Position numbers and translations under genes: made by a program. A DNA stretch of 64,000 nucleotides from Bacillota bacterium (GTDB lineage: Bacteria; Bacillota; Dethiobacteria; Dethiobacterales; Dethiobacteraceae). This document shows positions 45,110 through 53,640 of this stretch, piece after piece; positions within the stretch are counted from its first letter, which is position 1, and the number at the start of each line of letters is the position of its first letter. The notes beneath the pieces are model-generated. The model was not told where the DNA came from, searched no databases, and saw only the letters and a program-made list of their open reading frames with translations. The stretch covers positions 1 through 64,000 of the forward strand of contig QLUR01000001.1 in NCBI GenBank assembly GCA_018725565.1, read 5' to 3'.

Positions 45110-45964
45110 TCAGAATAATAGGGCTTTTTCGTATATTGCTGCAAGGTGGCGGGTAACGGGGCCGGGCCTGCCGTCCCCGACCGGACTGCCGTCTACACTG
45201 ACCAGCGGCATGACACCGAGCAGCGAGTTGGTCAGAAACGCTTCGTCAGTTTCCTGCAGAATAGCCGGGGAGAGGGAGTGTTCCAACCCCGGGAAGCTGG
45301 CTTGCGGGCAGAGCGCGAGGATTTTGGCGCGGATAATGCCGGGCAAGGCTCCGTCCGCGACCGGCGGGGTCAGCACCTTGCCGTCGCAGACCAGAAACAG
45401 GTTGGCGGCGGCGGCTTCGCACAAATTGCCGGCGGTGTTCAGCAGCAGCGCCTCGTCGGCGCCGGCTGCAACCGCCTCCCGGCGTGCCAGCACGTTATCC
45501 AGAAAATTAGTGGTTTTGTGGCGGGCAAGCGGGGAATGTTCGTTGCGGCGCGTGGCAGCGGCGATGACGGCCCGGAAACCTCGCCGGTATAGGTCCAAAC
45601 TGTATGGCGGACCGGAGCGGCAGGTGATGGTCATGTTCAGGACACTGTTCCGAGCGGTCAGCAAGCCTTTGCTTTCAGCCGGGGAAACGGTAAGCCGGAG
45701 TACTCCCTCTTGCAGGGAGTTTTTGTTTATCAGCTGGCTGACAGCATCAGCCAGCTGTTCTGCGGCCGGCAGGGCGTACCCGAGGAAAGCGGCGGAAGCG
45801 GAGAGCCGGGCCAGGTGTTCCGCCAGGAAAACGGGACGGCAAGCCTGAACCAGAATTGTTTCAAAGAGGCCGTCTCCCAGCAGGTAAGAGCGGTCGGCAG
45901 GCGGCAGCGCGCATTCCTGCGCCGGGAGCAAACGGCCATTGCAATAATAAAATGATTCCTGCAT
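45110..45964 (-). CDS. pabC: 4-amino-4-deoxychorismate lyase
   Basis: A PLP fold type IV enzyme of about 284 residues. The Schiff-base lysine is the K of RHKTTNFLDN; the phosphate-binding loop and substrate-side TAGNLCEAAAANLF are recognisable. It cleaves 4-amino-4-deoxychorismate to 4-aminobenzoate and pyruvate, the step after PabAB. A branched-chain or D-amino acid aminotransferase assignment is possible on sequence alone, but the pabB/pabA/folKBPE cluster 3 kb away favours PabC. The ATG at 45964 has GGAGTGG upstream; the frame extends to 45982. Confidence 0.85.
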   Translation of the reverse strand: MQESFYYCNGRLLPAQECALPPADRSYLLGDGLFETILVQACRPVFLAEHLARLSASAAFLGYALPAAEQLADAVSQLINKNSLQEGVLRLTVSPAESKGLLTARNSVLNMTITCRSGPPYSLDLYRRGFRAVIAAATRRNEHSPLARHKTTNFLDNVLARREAVAAGADEALLLNTAGNLCEAAAANLFLVCDGKVLTPPVADGALPGIIRAKILALCPQASFPGLEHSLSPAILQETDEAFLTNSLLGVMPLVSVDGSPVGDGRPGPVTRHLAAIYEKALLF

Positions 45965-46035
45965 TTTAAGGCACCACTCCATAAAGAAGGATTAAGCCAA
46001 AGGCGGAGCCTCGCCAAGCGGGCTTCGCCCTTTTA

Positions 46036-46689
46036 CTATTTTGGTTTCCCCAGCCACCAGTCCGGAGAATGCCGCCTGGCAGACAAGACAGCCGGCGCTG
46101 CCAATCCCCTTATTATCAGCCGCAGCAACTCTGCCGACGCTTTCTCCCAATCGGTCCATCCCTCATCGACTTTGTACCGCCCCTTCAACAAATAATAAAA
46201 CAGCCGCACCAGGACCAGTGCTGTAAGGCCGGTGTCATCAATCTGCATGGCGCCGTTAGCTTTGCCCTGCCGCAGAATACCATCCACCATCCGTGCCGCT
46301 TCCAGTTCATACAGCTCTACCTGCGCTTTAAACAGCTGCGAATCTGACGGGCGGTCTCCCTTCATTGCTTTAATCAGAAAGGGTGATTCGGCCAGCAGCC
46401 CCTTAGCTGTCTCATAGAGTCGTTTCAGGTTTTCCTGCGCGGTAAGGTTAGGTTCCTGAAACCTGACTGCTTCCCGGCGCAGCCTGTCTATCTGCTTCTC
46501 AAAGCAGGCCAGGTAAATATCTTCTTTGTCCTCAAAATAGGCGTAAAGCGCCCCTTTGACCAGACCCAGGGCACCCGCAATGGCTGCTACCGTAGTTTTT
46601 TTGTAGCCGAAACGGGCAAAGAGTTCTGTAGCCCGGAATACTATTTCTTCCCTGCGGCTGGCAAAACCTTTGTGTGAATTTTTTGACAT
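46036..46689 (-). CDS. TetR-family transcriptional regulator
   Basis: 217 residues: an N-terminal HTH (ATELFARFGYKKTTVAAIAGALGLVKGALYAYFEDKEDIYLACF) of the TetR type and a helical ligand-binding body. It is divergent from the M24 peptidase gene at 46870, and the region between them contains a strong 13-bp inverted repeat. I infer autoregulation and control of that gene; the inducer is unknown. Confidence 0.9.
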   Translation of the reverse strand: MSKNSHKGFASRREEIVFRATELFARFGYKKTTVAAIAGALGLVKGALYAYFEDKEDIYLACFEKQIDRLRREAVRFQEPNLTAQENLKRLYETAKGLLAESPFLIKAMKGDRPSDSQLFKAQVELYELEAARMVDGILRQGKANGAMQIDDTGLTALVLVRLFYYLLKGRYKVDEGWTDWEKASAELLRLIIRGLAAPAVLSARRHSPDWWLGKPK

Positions 46690-46771
46690 CTTTTCACCCC
46701 GTACTAATTGACTGGTCTCACCTGCCGTGCTAATATAGAGTCAAGCCGGAATACCGGTTTCTATTACGGAG

Positions 46772-46804
46772 ACTATTGAACAAATTACTGTTTTGTTCAA
46801 TAGT
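46772..46804. promoter_or_regulatory. probable TetR operator
   Basis: Perfect 13-bp arms (46772-46784 ACTATTGAACAAA, and 46792-46804) are separated by 7 nt. The site lies between the divergent TetR and M24 peptidase genes, the standard place for a TetR operator. Confidence 0.75.
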
Positions 46805-46869
46805 AATTATAGCAGCGCTGCAGCCTGAAGGCAATACCAAAATTCAACTTTTATAGGGAGGTATTTTAA

Positions 46870-48054
46870 ATGTATACCCCGGCGCGCGAAATAACAGCCA
46901 GATTGACGTCGCTGCAAGGAAAAATGGCGGCTACAGGCACGGAGGCAGCGATACTGGTTCAAAACACCGACCTTTATTATTTTACCGGCAGTTGTCAGGC
47001 CGGGCATCTGGTTGTTCCGGCGCGCGGTGAACCGGTCTACCTGGTCCGCAAAAGCCTGGAGAGAGCTCGCCTGGAGTCACCCCTGGACAGTATCAGGCAG
47101 CAGCATGCCTTTGCCGATGTGGCTGCCGTACTGAAGGAAGTCGCTCCCGGTGCGAAAACAGTGGGACTGGAGTTGGACATCCTGCCCTATAATAATTACC
47201 GGCGTTACGCCGGCCTGCTCCCGGACTGCTCACTGACCGATGTCTCTGCTCTGATTCGGGAAGTGCGCATGATAAAAAGCAATTATGAGGTCAGGCTCCT
47301 TAAGGAAGCGGCAAAGATGGCCATCGCCATGTTTGACAGGATTCCCGGCTTACTGGAAGCCGGAAAAACCGAAGCAACACTGGCCGGAGAACTGGAGTCA
47401 GTTCTGCGCAGCCTTGGTCACCAGGGTGCAATCAGGATGAGGGGCTTCAACCAGGAACTGTTTTACGGCCACCTGATGTCGGGCGAAAACCTGCTCTATC
47501 CCAGTTTTCTTGACAGCCCCACCGGCGGCACCGGGCTTTCCCCTGCCTACCCACAGAGCGCCGGTAACAAAAAAATAAACCGGGACGAACCGGTACAGGT
47601 GGATTACGTATCTGCCTACGGCGGATACCTGGTTGACAAAGCCCGCATTTACTGCATCGGGCGGTTGCCGTCGCTTCTAGAGAAAGCGCACCAGGCGGCG
47701 CTCGCCGTTCAGGCGGACCTGGTCCAAGCAACCCGCCCGGGCGTGCTCTGTTCCGAGCTATACCACCGTGCCATGACTATGGTGAAAGAGTTGGGTTATG
47801 CCGGGAACTTCATGGGAATCGGCGGTGACAGGACCGGCTTTATAGCCCACGGCATCGGCCTGGAACTGGACGAATTGCCGGTGATGGCGCCAAAATCTAA
47901 TATCCCCCTGCAGGAGGGCATGGTTTTCGCTCTGGAGCCCAAAATGTTTTTCCCCGGCTACGGTCTTGTGGGCGTGGAAAACACCTTCCTGGTAACAGCT
48001 GCGGGCGTGGAAAAGCTCACTGACTATCCTGAGGATATTTTCTACCAGGGGTAA
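46870..48054 (+). CDS. M24-family aminopeptidase (Xaa-Pro type), copy 1
   Basis: 394 residues: a creatinase-like N-terminal domain and a pita-bread catalytic domain. Metal ligands are visible: D...D in VDYVSAYGGYLVDKAR, H in IAHGIGLELDELP, E in ALEPKMFF and E in GVENTFLV. Its closest relative in the window is the gene at 53641. It is divergent from a TetR gene and sits between pabC and pabB, so it appears to be an insertion in the folate cluster. GGGAGG lies before the ATG. It should remove N-terminal residues, likely before proline, from peptides. Confidence 0.9.
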   Translation: MYTPAREITARLTSLQGKMAATGTEAAILVQNTDLYYFTGSCQAGHLVVPARGEPVYLVRKSLERARLESPLDSIRQQHAFADVAAVLKEVAPGAKTVGLELDILPYNNYRRYAGLLPDCSLTDVSALIREVRMIKSNYEVRLLKEAAKMAIAMFDRIPGLLEAGKTEATLAGELESVLRSLGHQGAIRMRGFNQELFYGHLMSGENLLYPSFLDSPTGGTGLSPAYPQSAGNKKINRDEPVQVDYVSAYGGYLVDKARIYCIGRLPSLLEKAHQAALAVQADLVQATRPGVLCSELYHRAMTMVKELGYAGNFMGIGGDRTGFIAHGIGLELDELPVMAPKSNIPLQEGMVFALEPKMFFPGYGLVGVENTFLVTAAGVEKLTDYPEDIFYQG

Positions 48055-48072
48055 CTTTAGGGGGTGACAATA

Positions 48073-49038
48073 ATGGAAAAAATAGATAATTTGCAAATGA
48101 TCTGGGGGGATAAATCAGGCCGTTTTCCTTTTTCTAATTCAATCTATATTGCGGATAAAGTAAAAACGGTAATTGATACTGGTGCTGGTCACGACAATTT
48201 GGAGCAATTGAGTAAAGAAGTGGGCTTGGTTATCAATTCCCATTACCATCTTGATCATATAAGATACAACCATCTTTTCTTAAAAGCAGAGGTCATAGTT
48301 CACCAGAGAGATATTCAGGCTTTAGCAAGCTTAACCGGTTTCGCAAAAAAATATGGCGCTGAACTTGTTTTAGGCTCTGATTGGGTTGAAAATTGGGAAA
48401 GGGAAATTGTTAGTCAAAGGAACAGCCATCCTGAACAGGGTTTTGTTTATGAACCCGATTTTTATAAGTCTATTGGAAAAGTAGATGGCATCTATTCCAA
48501 CGAAGAGCAATTTTCATTCGGATATACAAAGATGGAAGTGATCCACGCACCAGGTCATTCAGAAGGGCATTGCTGTTTTTTCTTTCCTAAACAAGGGTTG
48601 TGCTTTGCTACAGACTATAATATTGGGAGTGATTTTGGCCCTTGGTATGGGGGGGATGACAGCGATATCGACGAATTACTCTCTTCTGTTCAAAAGTTGG
48701 TTGATTTAGATGCAAAATATTATGTGAACTCTCATGATCAAAAAATTTTCACAAAGGAGGAGTTTCACAAAGGAGTGAGAGGCTTTTTAGACTGGATTGA
48801 TGCTAGAGAAGAAAAAATAACAAATTTACTGGATAAAGGATATAGTTTTACTGATTTATGTAACGAAGGCATTTTTTATAAGAAAAAATATTTAGTATTG
48901 GATTGGGTTCTGATATGGGAAGTCACAATGTTAATTAAACATCTGCAGAGGCTAAAAAAGAGCGAATTGATGCCAAAAAATCTAGCAAATGCTATGGCGG
49001 CGAACAACATGTTTCTTTTCCCTTTACGCACCACATGA
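48073..49038 (+). CDS. metallo-beta-lactamase-fold hydrolase
   Basis: About 321 residues. The zinc motif is HYHLDH with a second His in RYNH, then HAPGHSEGH and D in CFATDYN; the last ligand His is in YVNSHDQK. The ATG at 48073 follows GGGGGTGA. Base composition is clearly AT-richer than its neighbours and lysine/asparagine codons dominate, consistent with recent acquisition. Substrate unknown; glyoxalase II, quorum-lactonase and other hydrolases share this fold. Confidence 0.82.
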   Translation: MEKIDNLQMIWGDKSGRFPFSNSIYIADKVKTVIDTGAGHDNLEQLSKEVGLVINSHYHLDHIRYNHLFLKAEVIVHQRDIQALASLTGFAKKYGAELVLGSDWVENWEREIVSQRNSHPEQGFVYEPDFYKSIGKVDGIYSNEEQFSFGYTKMEVIHAPGHSEGHCCFFFPKQGLCFATDYNIGSDFGPWYGGDDSDIDELLSSVQKLVDLDAKYYVNSHDQKIFTKEEFHKGVRGFLDWIDAREEKITNLLDKGYSFTDLCNEGIFYKKKYLVLDWVLIWEVTMLIKHLQRLKKSELMPKNLANAMAANNMFLFPLRTT

Positions 49039-49051
49039 TTGCCTGTTTGGG

Positions 49052-49143
49052 TCAAGCACTTGTTAGGGTTTTCTCGTATGCTGCGGCAAGGAGGCGGGTA
49101 AGGGGGCCGGGCGTGCCGTCTCCTGCCGGATCGGCATCCACTC
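49052..49143 (-). pseudogene. pabC 3'-end remnant
   Basis: On the minus strand the sequence reads VDADPAGDGTPGPLTRLLAA then YEKTL and a stop. It aligns with the C-terminus of the intact pabC at 45110 (VDGSPVGDGRPGPVTRHLAA, YEKALLF). About 27 codons survive, directly 3' of pabB, where pabC would be expected in an ancestral pabA-pabB-pabC order. Confidence 0.75.
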
Positions 49144-50577
49144 CTAAACTTCTTCCTCCGGGAAACAATCGAGGCCCAGGCTTCTCAGCATACCCCGCGC
49201 TTTATGCAGTGTTTCTTCGTACTCCAGGCGGGGGTCGGAGTCGGCGACAATGCCGCCGCCCACCTGCAGGAAAACGCGGTCGCCCTTGTTGACCATGGTG
49301 CGGATGGCAATGTTCAGGTCGGCCCGTCCGTCAAAGCCGAGGTAGCCGATAGCACCGGTATAGACGCCGCGGCGTACGGGCTCCAGTTCTTCGATGATTT
49401 CCATGGCCCGGATCTTGGGCGTTCCGGTGATGGAGCCGCCCGGGAAGGTGCTTTTTAGCAAGTCGACCACGTCTTTGCCCGGAGCCAGGGTCCCGCATAC
49501 CGTAGAAACGAGATGGAAAACGGTGGCGTATTCCTCAAGGGTAAGCAGTTCCGGCACCCTGACCGTTCCGTAAGAGCAGACCCGGCCTAAGTCGTTGCGC
49601 TCCAGGTCGACGATCATGACCAGTTCAGCGCGGTCTTTTTCGCTGGCCAGCAGTTCCCTGCGCATGTTCAGGTCTTCCTCTCCTGTTCGCCCCCGCGGCC
49701 TGGTTCCCTTAATGGGGCGTGTTTCCACCTGCCTGCCTTGGAGCAGCAGGAATCTTTCCGGCGAGGAAGAAAGCAGGCGCAAGTCGTCGCCGCAGTCCAG
49801 GTAGGCGGCAAACGGCGCGGGGCTGGCCTGCCGCAGGCGGCGGTACAACTGGAAGGGCATCATTTTTAACGGAGCGGAAAAGCGCTGCGTCATATTTACC
49901 TGGTAAATGTCTCCGGCGGCGATGTGCTCTTTGGCTTTCAGCACCGCCTGCCGGTAAGCGGACTCTGTAAAACAGCGGCTGATTTCTTTTGCTGACACCT
50001 TTGGCCCGAGCCAGGGGTCGCTCCCGGGAGCGGAAACGACGGCGCCGATACGCCCGGCCAGTTCATCCAGGTCCGCCAGGGCTTTGGCTTGCGCGGCTGC
50101 GCCTGCCAGCGGCAGCCCGGTGGCCGAGAGGTAAAGACGGTTTGTTTCGTGGTCAATCACCAGTACTTGGTCGTAAAAACAAAGACAAATGTCCGGCACG
50201 TTGAGGTCATCGGCGGCCAGGTCCGGCAATTTCTCAGTCATTCGTCCCAGGTCGTAGGAAAAAAAGCCTACCGCGCCGGCCAGAAACGGCAATTCTCCCG
50301 GCTCTGTCCGAAACCTGGCCAACAGCTCGCGCAACAGCCGGAAAGGGTTCTCCCGGAGTGAGGTAACACGTCCGCCTTCCTCCAGCAGCGCCCTGTTCCC
50401 GTAAGTCTTTAACTGCAGGAACGGGTTGCTGCCCATGAAGGAATAGTGCCCCATCCTGCCGCCCGGCAGGCTGCTGTCCAGCCAGAAGGGGCGGCGGTCG
50501 GTCAAAACACTAGAAAACAGCTGCTCAGGAGCAAGCGACAATGGAAGCTCCCGGACAAGCGGTTTAAGCAACGACAA
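49144..50577 (-). CDS. pabB: aminodeoxychorismate synthase component I
   Basis: 477 residues of the anthranilate/aminodeoxychorismate synthase family. Motifs include PIKGTRPRG, GDIYQVNMTQRF, and the C-terminal TFPGGSITGTPKIRAMEIIEELEP. The start is TTG at 50577 with AAGGAGG eight nt upstream. With PabA it converts chorismate and glutamine to 4-amino-4-deoxychorismate. TrpE would look similar, but no trp genes are near and the next genes are pabA and folKBPE, so PabB is favoured. The PabB-type PIKG lysine is present. Confidence 0.9.
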   Translation of the reverse strand: MSLLKPLVRELPLSLAPEQLFSSVLTDRRPFWLDSSLPGGRMGHYSFMGSNPFLQLKTYGNRALLEEGGRVTSLRENPFRLLRELLARFRTEPGELPFLAGAVGFFSYDLGRMTEKLPDLAADDLNVPDICLCFYDQVLVIDHETNRLYLSATGLPLAGAAAQAKALADLDELAGRIGAVVSAPGSDPWLGPKVSAKEISRCFTESAYRQAVLKAKEHIAAGDIYQVNMTQRFSAPLKMMPFQLYRRLRQASPAPFAAYLDCGDDLRLLSSSPERFLLLQGRQVETRPIKGTRPRGRTGEEDLNMRRELLASEKDRAELVMIVDLERNDLGRVCSYGTVRVPELLTLEEYATVFHLVSTVCGTLAPGKDVVDLLKSTFPGGSITGTPKIRAMEIIEELEPVRRGVYTGAIGYLGFDGRADLNIAIRTMVNKGDRVFLQVGGGIVADSDPRLEYEETLHKARGMLRSLGLDCFPEEEV

Positions 50578-50626
50578 GGGAGCAGCCTCCTTGAACAGAA
50601 ATCAGTGTGGCGGAGAGGGCACTCAT

Positions 50627-51202
50627 TCAATCTGTTTTAAACGTCAGAAAACTGGCGAGCAGCTCCATCCCGTGCGCGGTGAGAATCGATTCCGGATGGA
50701 ACTGCACCCCTTCCAGCCAGGGTATTGTTTTGTGCCGCAGCCCCATAATTTCACCGGCCTCCGTTTCAGCGGTTATTTCCAGGCAATCCGGCAGGGTGTG
50801 TCGTTCGACCAGCAAAGAGTGGTAGCGAGTGGCGTCAAAAGGCGATGGCAGTCCGGCAAAAACGCCTTTTCCGTAATGGTAAATGGCGGAGGTTTTACCG
50901 TGAACTAACCGTTCCGCCCTGACAATGCGCCCGCCGAAAACCTGTCCCAGGCACTGGTGACCCAGACAAATGCCGAGAATGGGAATCCGCCCGGCACAGG
51001 CGCGGATTACCTCCATGGAAATACCGGCGCCGTCCGGCGTGCCGGGGCCGGGGGAAATAATTATCCGCCCGGGGGCCAGGCGCAGCACTTCTTCCGCTGT
51101 CAGGCGGTTGTTGCGGAAAACGCGGACGCTGGCGCCGAGTTCGCCGAGGTATTGTACCAGGTTGTAGGTAAACGAGTCATAGTTGTCTATTACGAGGAGC
51201 AT
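50627..51202 (-). CDS. pabA: aminodeoxychorismate synthase component II (glutamine amidotransferase)
   Basis: 191 residues, a class I glutamine amidotransferase. It starts [20 protein letters not shown]; the nucleophile is the Cys of [11 protein letters not shown] and the His-Glu pair is in FHPESIL. It supplies ammonia to PabB. In some organisms the same protein also serves TrpE. Its ATG overlaps the folK stop by one base (TGATG), showing tight coupling. Confidence 0.92.
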   Translation of the reverse strand: MLLVIDNYDSFTYNLVQYLGELGASVRVFRNNRLTAEEVLRLAPGRIIISPGPGTPDGAGISMEVIRACAGRIPILGICLGHQCLGQVFGGRIVRAERLVHGKTSAIYHYGKGVFAGLPSPFDATRYHSLLVERHTLPDCLEITAETEAGEIMGLRHKTIPWLEGVQFHPESILTAHGMELLASFLTFKTD

Positions 51203-51684
51203 CAGGGCCTCCGCTGCCTGTAAAATCGGGTGAGCATTTCCTTCACTGTCAGGTCGTCCGGCGGAATACGCGTCTGGGGGGCAATTTCTGCCAGGGGTAC
51301 TAAAACAAACTCGCGCTCATGCAGGCGGGGATGAGGGAGAACCAGCAGCCCTCCGTCCACCACCAGGTCGCCGTACAGCAGAATATCAATATCCAGCGTG
51401 CGCGGACCAAAACGGACCTCCCGCTTTCTTCCGAACTCTGCTTCTATCTGCTGTACTGTCTCCAGCAGTTCCAGGGGGGAAAGCGATGTATTGACTGCTA
51501 CCGCCGTATTGATAAAGTTACCCTGTTCCAGGTAGTCTACGGGCGCCGTCTCACGGTAGGCGGCTACCCTGACGACGCTGATCCCGGGGTGGCGGGCCAG
51601 GCGCCGGACGGCTTCATCCAGCATGGCGCAACGGTCGCCCAGGTTGCTGCCCAACCCCAGGTAGGCCTCAGCCACGGTGGTCAC
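51202..51684 (-). CDS. folK: 2-amino-4-hydroxy-6-hydroxymethyldihydropteridine pyrophosphokinase
   Basis: 160 residues with [12 protein letters not shown] at the N-terminus and [16 protein letters not shown] in the middle, the HPPK signature with the Mg-binding DxD. It transfers pyrophosphate from ATP to 6-hydroxymethyl-dihydropterin. It overlaps folB upstream and pabA downstream. Confidence 0.95.
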   Translation of the reverse strand: MTTVAEAYLGLGSNLGDRCAMLDEAVRRLARHPGISVVRVAAYRETAPVDYLEQGNFINTAVAVNTSLSPLELLETVQQIEAEFGRKREVRFGPRTLDIDILLYGDLVVDGGLLVLPHPRLHEREFVLVPLAEIAPQTRIPPDDLTVKEMLTRFYRQRRP

Positions 51685-52033
51685 CCCTGGTGATTTCTAC
51701 GGCAACAAATTCAAGCTGGCCGGGCAGAGGCGGGTGCAGTTTCTTGACGGTGACACGAACAAGGACAGCGCCCAGCAGCAAAACTTGCGCGGCAATTTTT
51801 TCGGCCAGCGTCTCCAGGAGCCGGCAGGGGGTACCCTCCATAATTTCCGTTACTGCCGCGTAAACAAGGGTATAATCCAGGGTATCGCCTAATTCGCCGG
51901 TAACTGCGGCTTTCTGTTGAGGGTAATCCATAACCAGGCTGACAGCAAAGCGCTGCCCCAGACTGATTTCTTCCGGCAGGACACCGTGGCGTCCAAAAAA
52001 AAGCATATTTTCCATGATAATGCGGTCAGTCAT
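51668..52033 (-). CDS. folB: dihydroneopterin aldolase
   Basis: 121 residues. MENMLFFGRHGVLPEE and GDTLDYTLVY are the FolB signatures, with the catalytic Glu in the first segment and Lys in VKKLHPP. It converts dihydroneopterin to 6-hydroxymethyl-dihydropterin. It overlaps folP at its start and folK at its end. Confidence 0.94.
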   Translation of the reverse strand: MTDRIIMENMLFFGRHGVLPEEISLGQRFAVSLVMDYPQQKAAVTGELGDTLDYTLVYAAVTEIMEGTPCRLLETLAEKIAAQVLLLGAVLVRVTVKKLHPPLPGQLEFVAVEITRGDHRG

Positions 52034-52856
52034 CAGGCAGCCTCCCCTGCAGCATTGCTTCCGTCATGCGGATAACCCGCCGCATGGCCAGCACATCGTG
52101 AACGCGGGAGATTTTCACGCCCTGTATAACGCCGAAGGCCACCGCCGCCGCCGTCCCTTCCAGGCGGCTGTTCACAGGCAAATCCAGCACCCGGCCGATT
52201 ACAGACTTGCGTGAAACGCCGAGCAGCACCGGGTAGCCGAGGCCGGTAAGCTCCCGCAAACGGTTTAAAACACGTAGATTATGCTCCGGTGTTTTACCAA
52301 AGCCAATCCCCGGATCAAGAATGATGTTTTCATGCCTGACGCCGGCGGACAGTGCCGCCTCGGCGCATTCGAGCAAATCGGTAACAATCTCGCCGACCAC
52401 GTCGGCATAAACGGCTTCCGCGCGGTTGTGCATCAGGCAGATGGGAACCTCGGCCCTGGCGGCCAGCTCCAGCATAGCCGGCTCCTTCCTGCCGCTCCAG
52501 ACATCGTTTAACATGCCGGCTCCAGCGGCCAGCGCCGCCTCGGCCACGGCGACTTTAGAGGTGTCAACGGAAATCGGGATGGAACTGGCCGAACGGATGG
52601 CGGCAATTACCGGGATCACACGGCCGGCTTCTTCTTCCGCAGTCACTGGCGCGGCCCCCGGCCGCGTTGATTCACCGCCGACATCGATAATGTCTGCTCC
52701 CTCCGCTGCCATTTGCAGCGCGTGCCGCAAGGCAGTCTCCAGGTTGAAATGGCGGCCGCCGTCGGAAAAAGAATCGGGGGTGACATTCAGGATGCCCATT
52801 ACAAGCGTTCTCTTGTCTAAGTTGAAACTTTTGCCGTCTAAGTTCAGGAGAGTCAT
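52026..52856 (-). CDS. folP: dihydropteroate synthase
   Basis: About 276 residues. GILNVTPDSFSDGG (pterin loop 1), ADIIDVGGESTRPGA (loop 2) and the C-terminal SRVHDVLAMRR are typical. It condenses the pterin pyrophosphate with 4-aminobenzoate, the product of the pab genes in this cluster. The ATG at 52856 has GGAGG close by; the frame continues to 52883 but that GTG overlaps folE. Confidence 0.95.
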   Translation of the reverse strand: MTLLNLDGKSFNLDKRTLVMGILNVTPDSFSDGGRHFNLETALRHALQMAAEGADIIDVGGESTRPGAAPVTAEEEAGRVIPVIAAIRSASSIPISVDTSKVAVAEAALAAGAGMLNDVWSGRKEPAMLELAARAEVPICLMHNRAEAVYADVVGEIVTDLLECAEAALSAGVRHENIILDPGIGFGKTPEHNLRVLNRLRELTGLGYPVLLGVSRKSVIGRVLDLPVNSRLEGTAAAVAFGVIQGVKISRVHDVLAMRRVIRMTEAMLQGRLPDD

Positions 52857-52872
52857 GTTTCCTCCGCTGCGC

Positions 52873-53442
52873 TTACTTTGCACCCTTGATCAGGGAGAAG
52901 GCTTCGGCGCGGGTCAGGTGATTCTTCCGGAAAATGCCGCGCACGGCGGAAGTGACTGTCAGCGAACCCGGTTTTTTCACGCCGCGGATGCTCATACACA
53001 GGTGTTCCGCCTCCACCACCACGACCACGCCTTTGGCGCACAGTGCCGTCATAATTGTGTCGGCAATCTGGGTGGTCAGCCGCTCCTGCAGCTGGGGACG
53101 GCGGGACAGCGTTTCCACGACGCGCACCAGTTTGCTTAAGCCGGTTATTCTGGCTTGGTTCGGGATATAGGCCACATGCGCCTTGCCGTAGAACGGGAGC
53201 AGGTGGTGTTCACACATGGAGTATAGACTAATGTCTTTGAGTAAAACCATTTCGTCGTGCTGTTCCTCGTAAAAGCAGGTTTCCAGGTGCCGGCGCGGGT
53301 CGCTTTGCATCCCGGCGAACACCTCGGCGTACATTTTGGCCACGCGGTCAGGAGTTCCCTTCAAACCCTCCCGGTCCGGGTCCTCGCCGATCGCCTCCAG
53401 GATCAGGCGCACGGCTGACCTGATTTTGCTCTGGTCAATCAT
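52873..53442 (-). CDS. folE: GTP cyclohydrolase I
   Basis: 189 residues. Zinc ligands appear in [10 protein letters not shown] and in [14 protein letters not shown]; the QERLT segment is typical. It opens GTP to dihydroneopterin triphosphate, the first folate step. The ATG at 53442 has GGGAGG five nt upstream and starts [11 protein letters not shown] as in homologues. It is first in the minus-strand folE-folP-folB-folK-pabA-pabB order, with overlaps or tiny gaps throughout. Confidence 0.95.
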   Translation of the reverse strand: MIDQSKIRSAVRLILEAIGEDPDREGLKGTPDRVAKMYAEVFAGMQSDPRRHLETCFYEEQHDEMVLLKDISLYSMCEHHLLPFYGKAHVAYIPNQARITGLSKLVRVVETLSRRPQLQERLTTQIADTIMTALCAKGVVVVVEAEHLCMSIRGVKKPGSLTVTSAVRGIFRKNHLTRAEAFSLIKGAK

Positions 53443-53640
53443 AAAAGCCTCCCGTCTGCATTTTTCAGGCATTATTCGCTATGCCTCCCCTGTTTCCTGC
53501 AGAGAGCGAATTATTTTAACTGCGTGAGGAGCAGCGGAAAAACGGGGAAAAATTAGTTCGGCTCAGCAGGAAAGGCGCAGGCAGATGCGGAAATATGCAG
53601 CTTGACACAGGCCTGCCGGAGTATCTTTAAGGAGGAAGAG

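Noticed and set aside
45006-45848. 280-codon plus-strand frame over pabC
   Set aside because: Antisense to the PLP lyase; Ser/Arg/Ala-rich with no motif.
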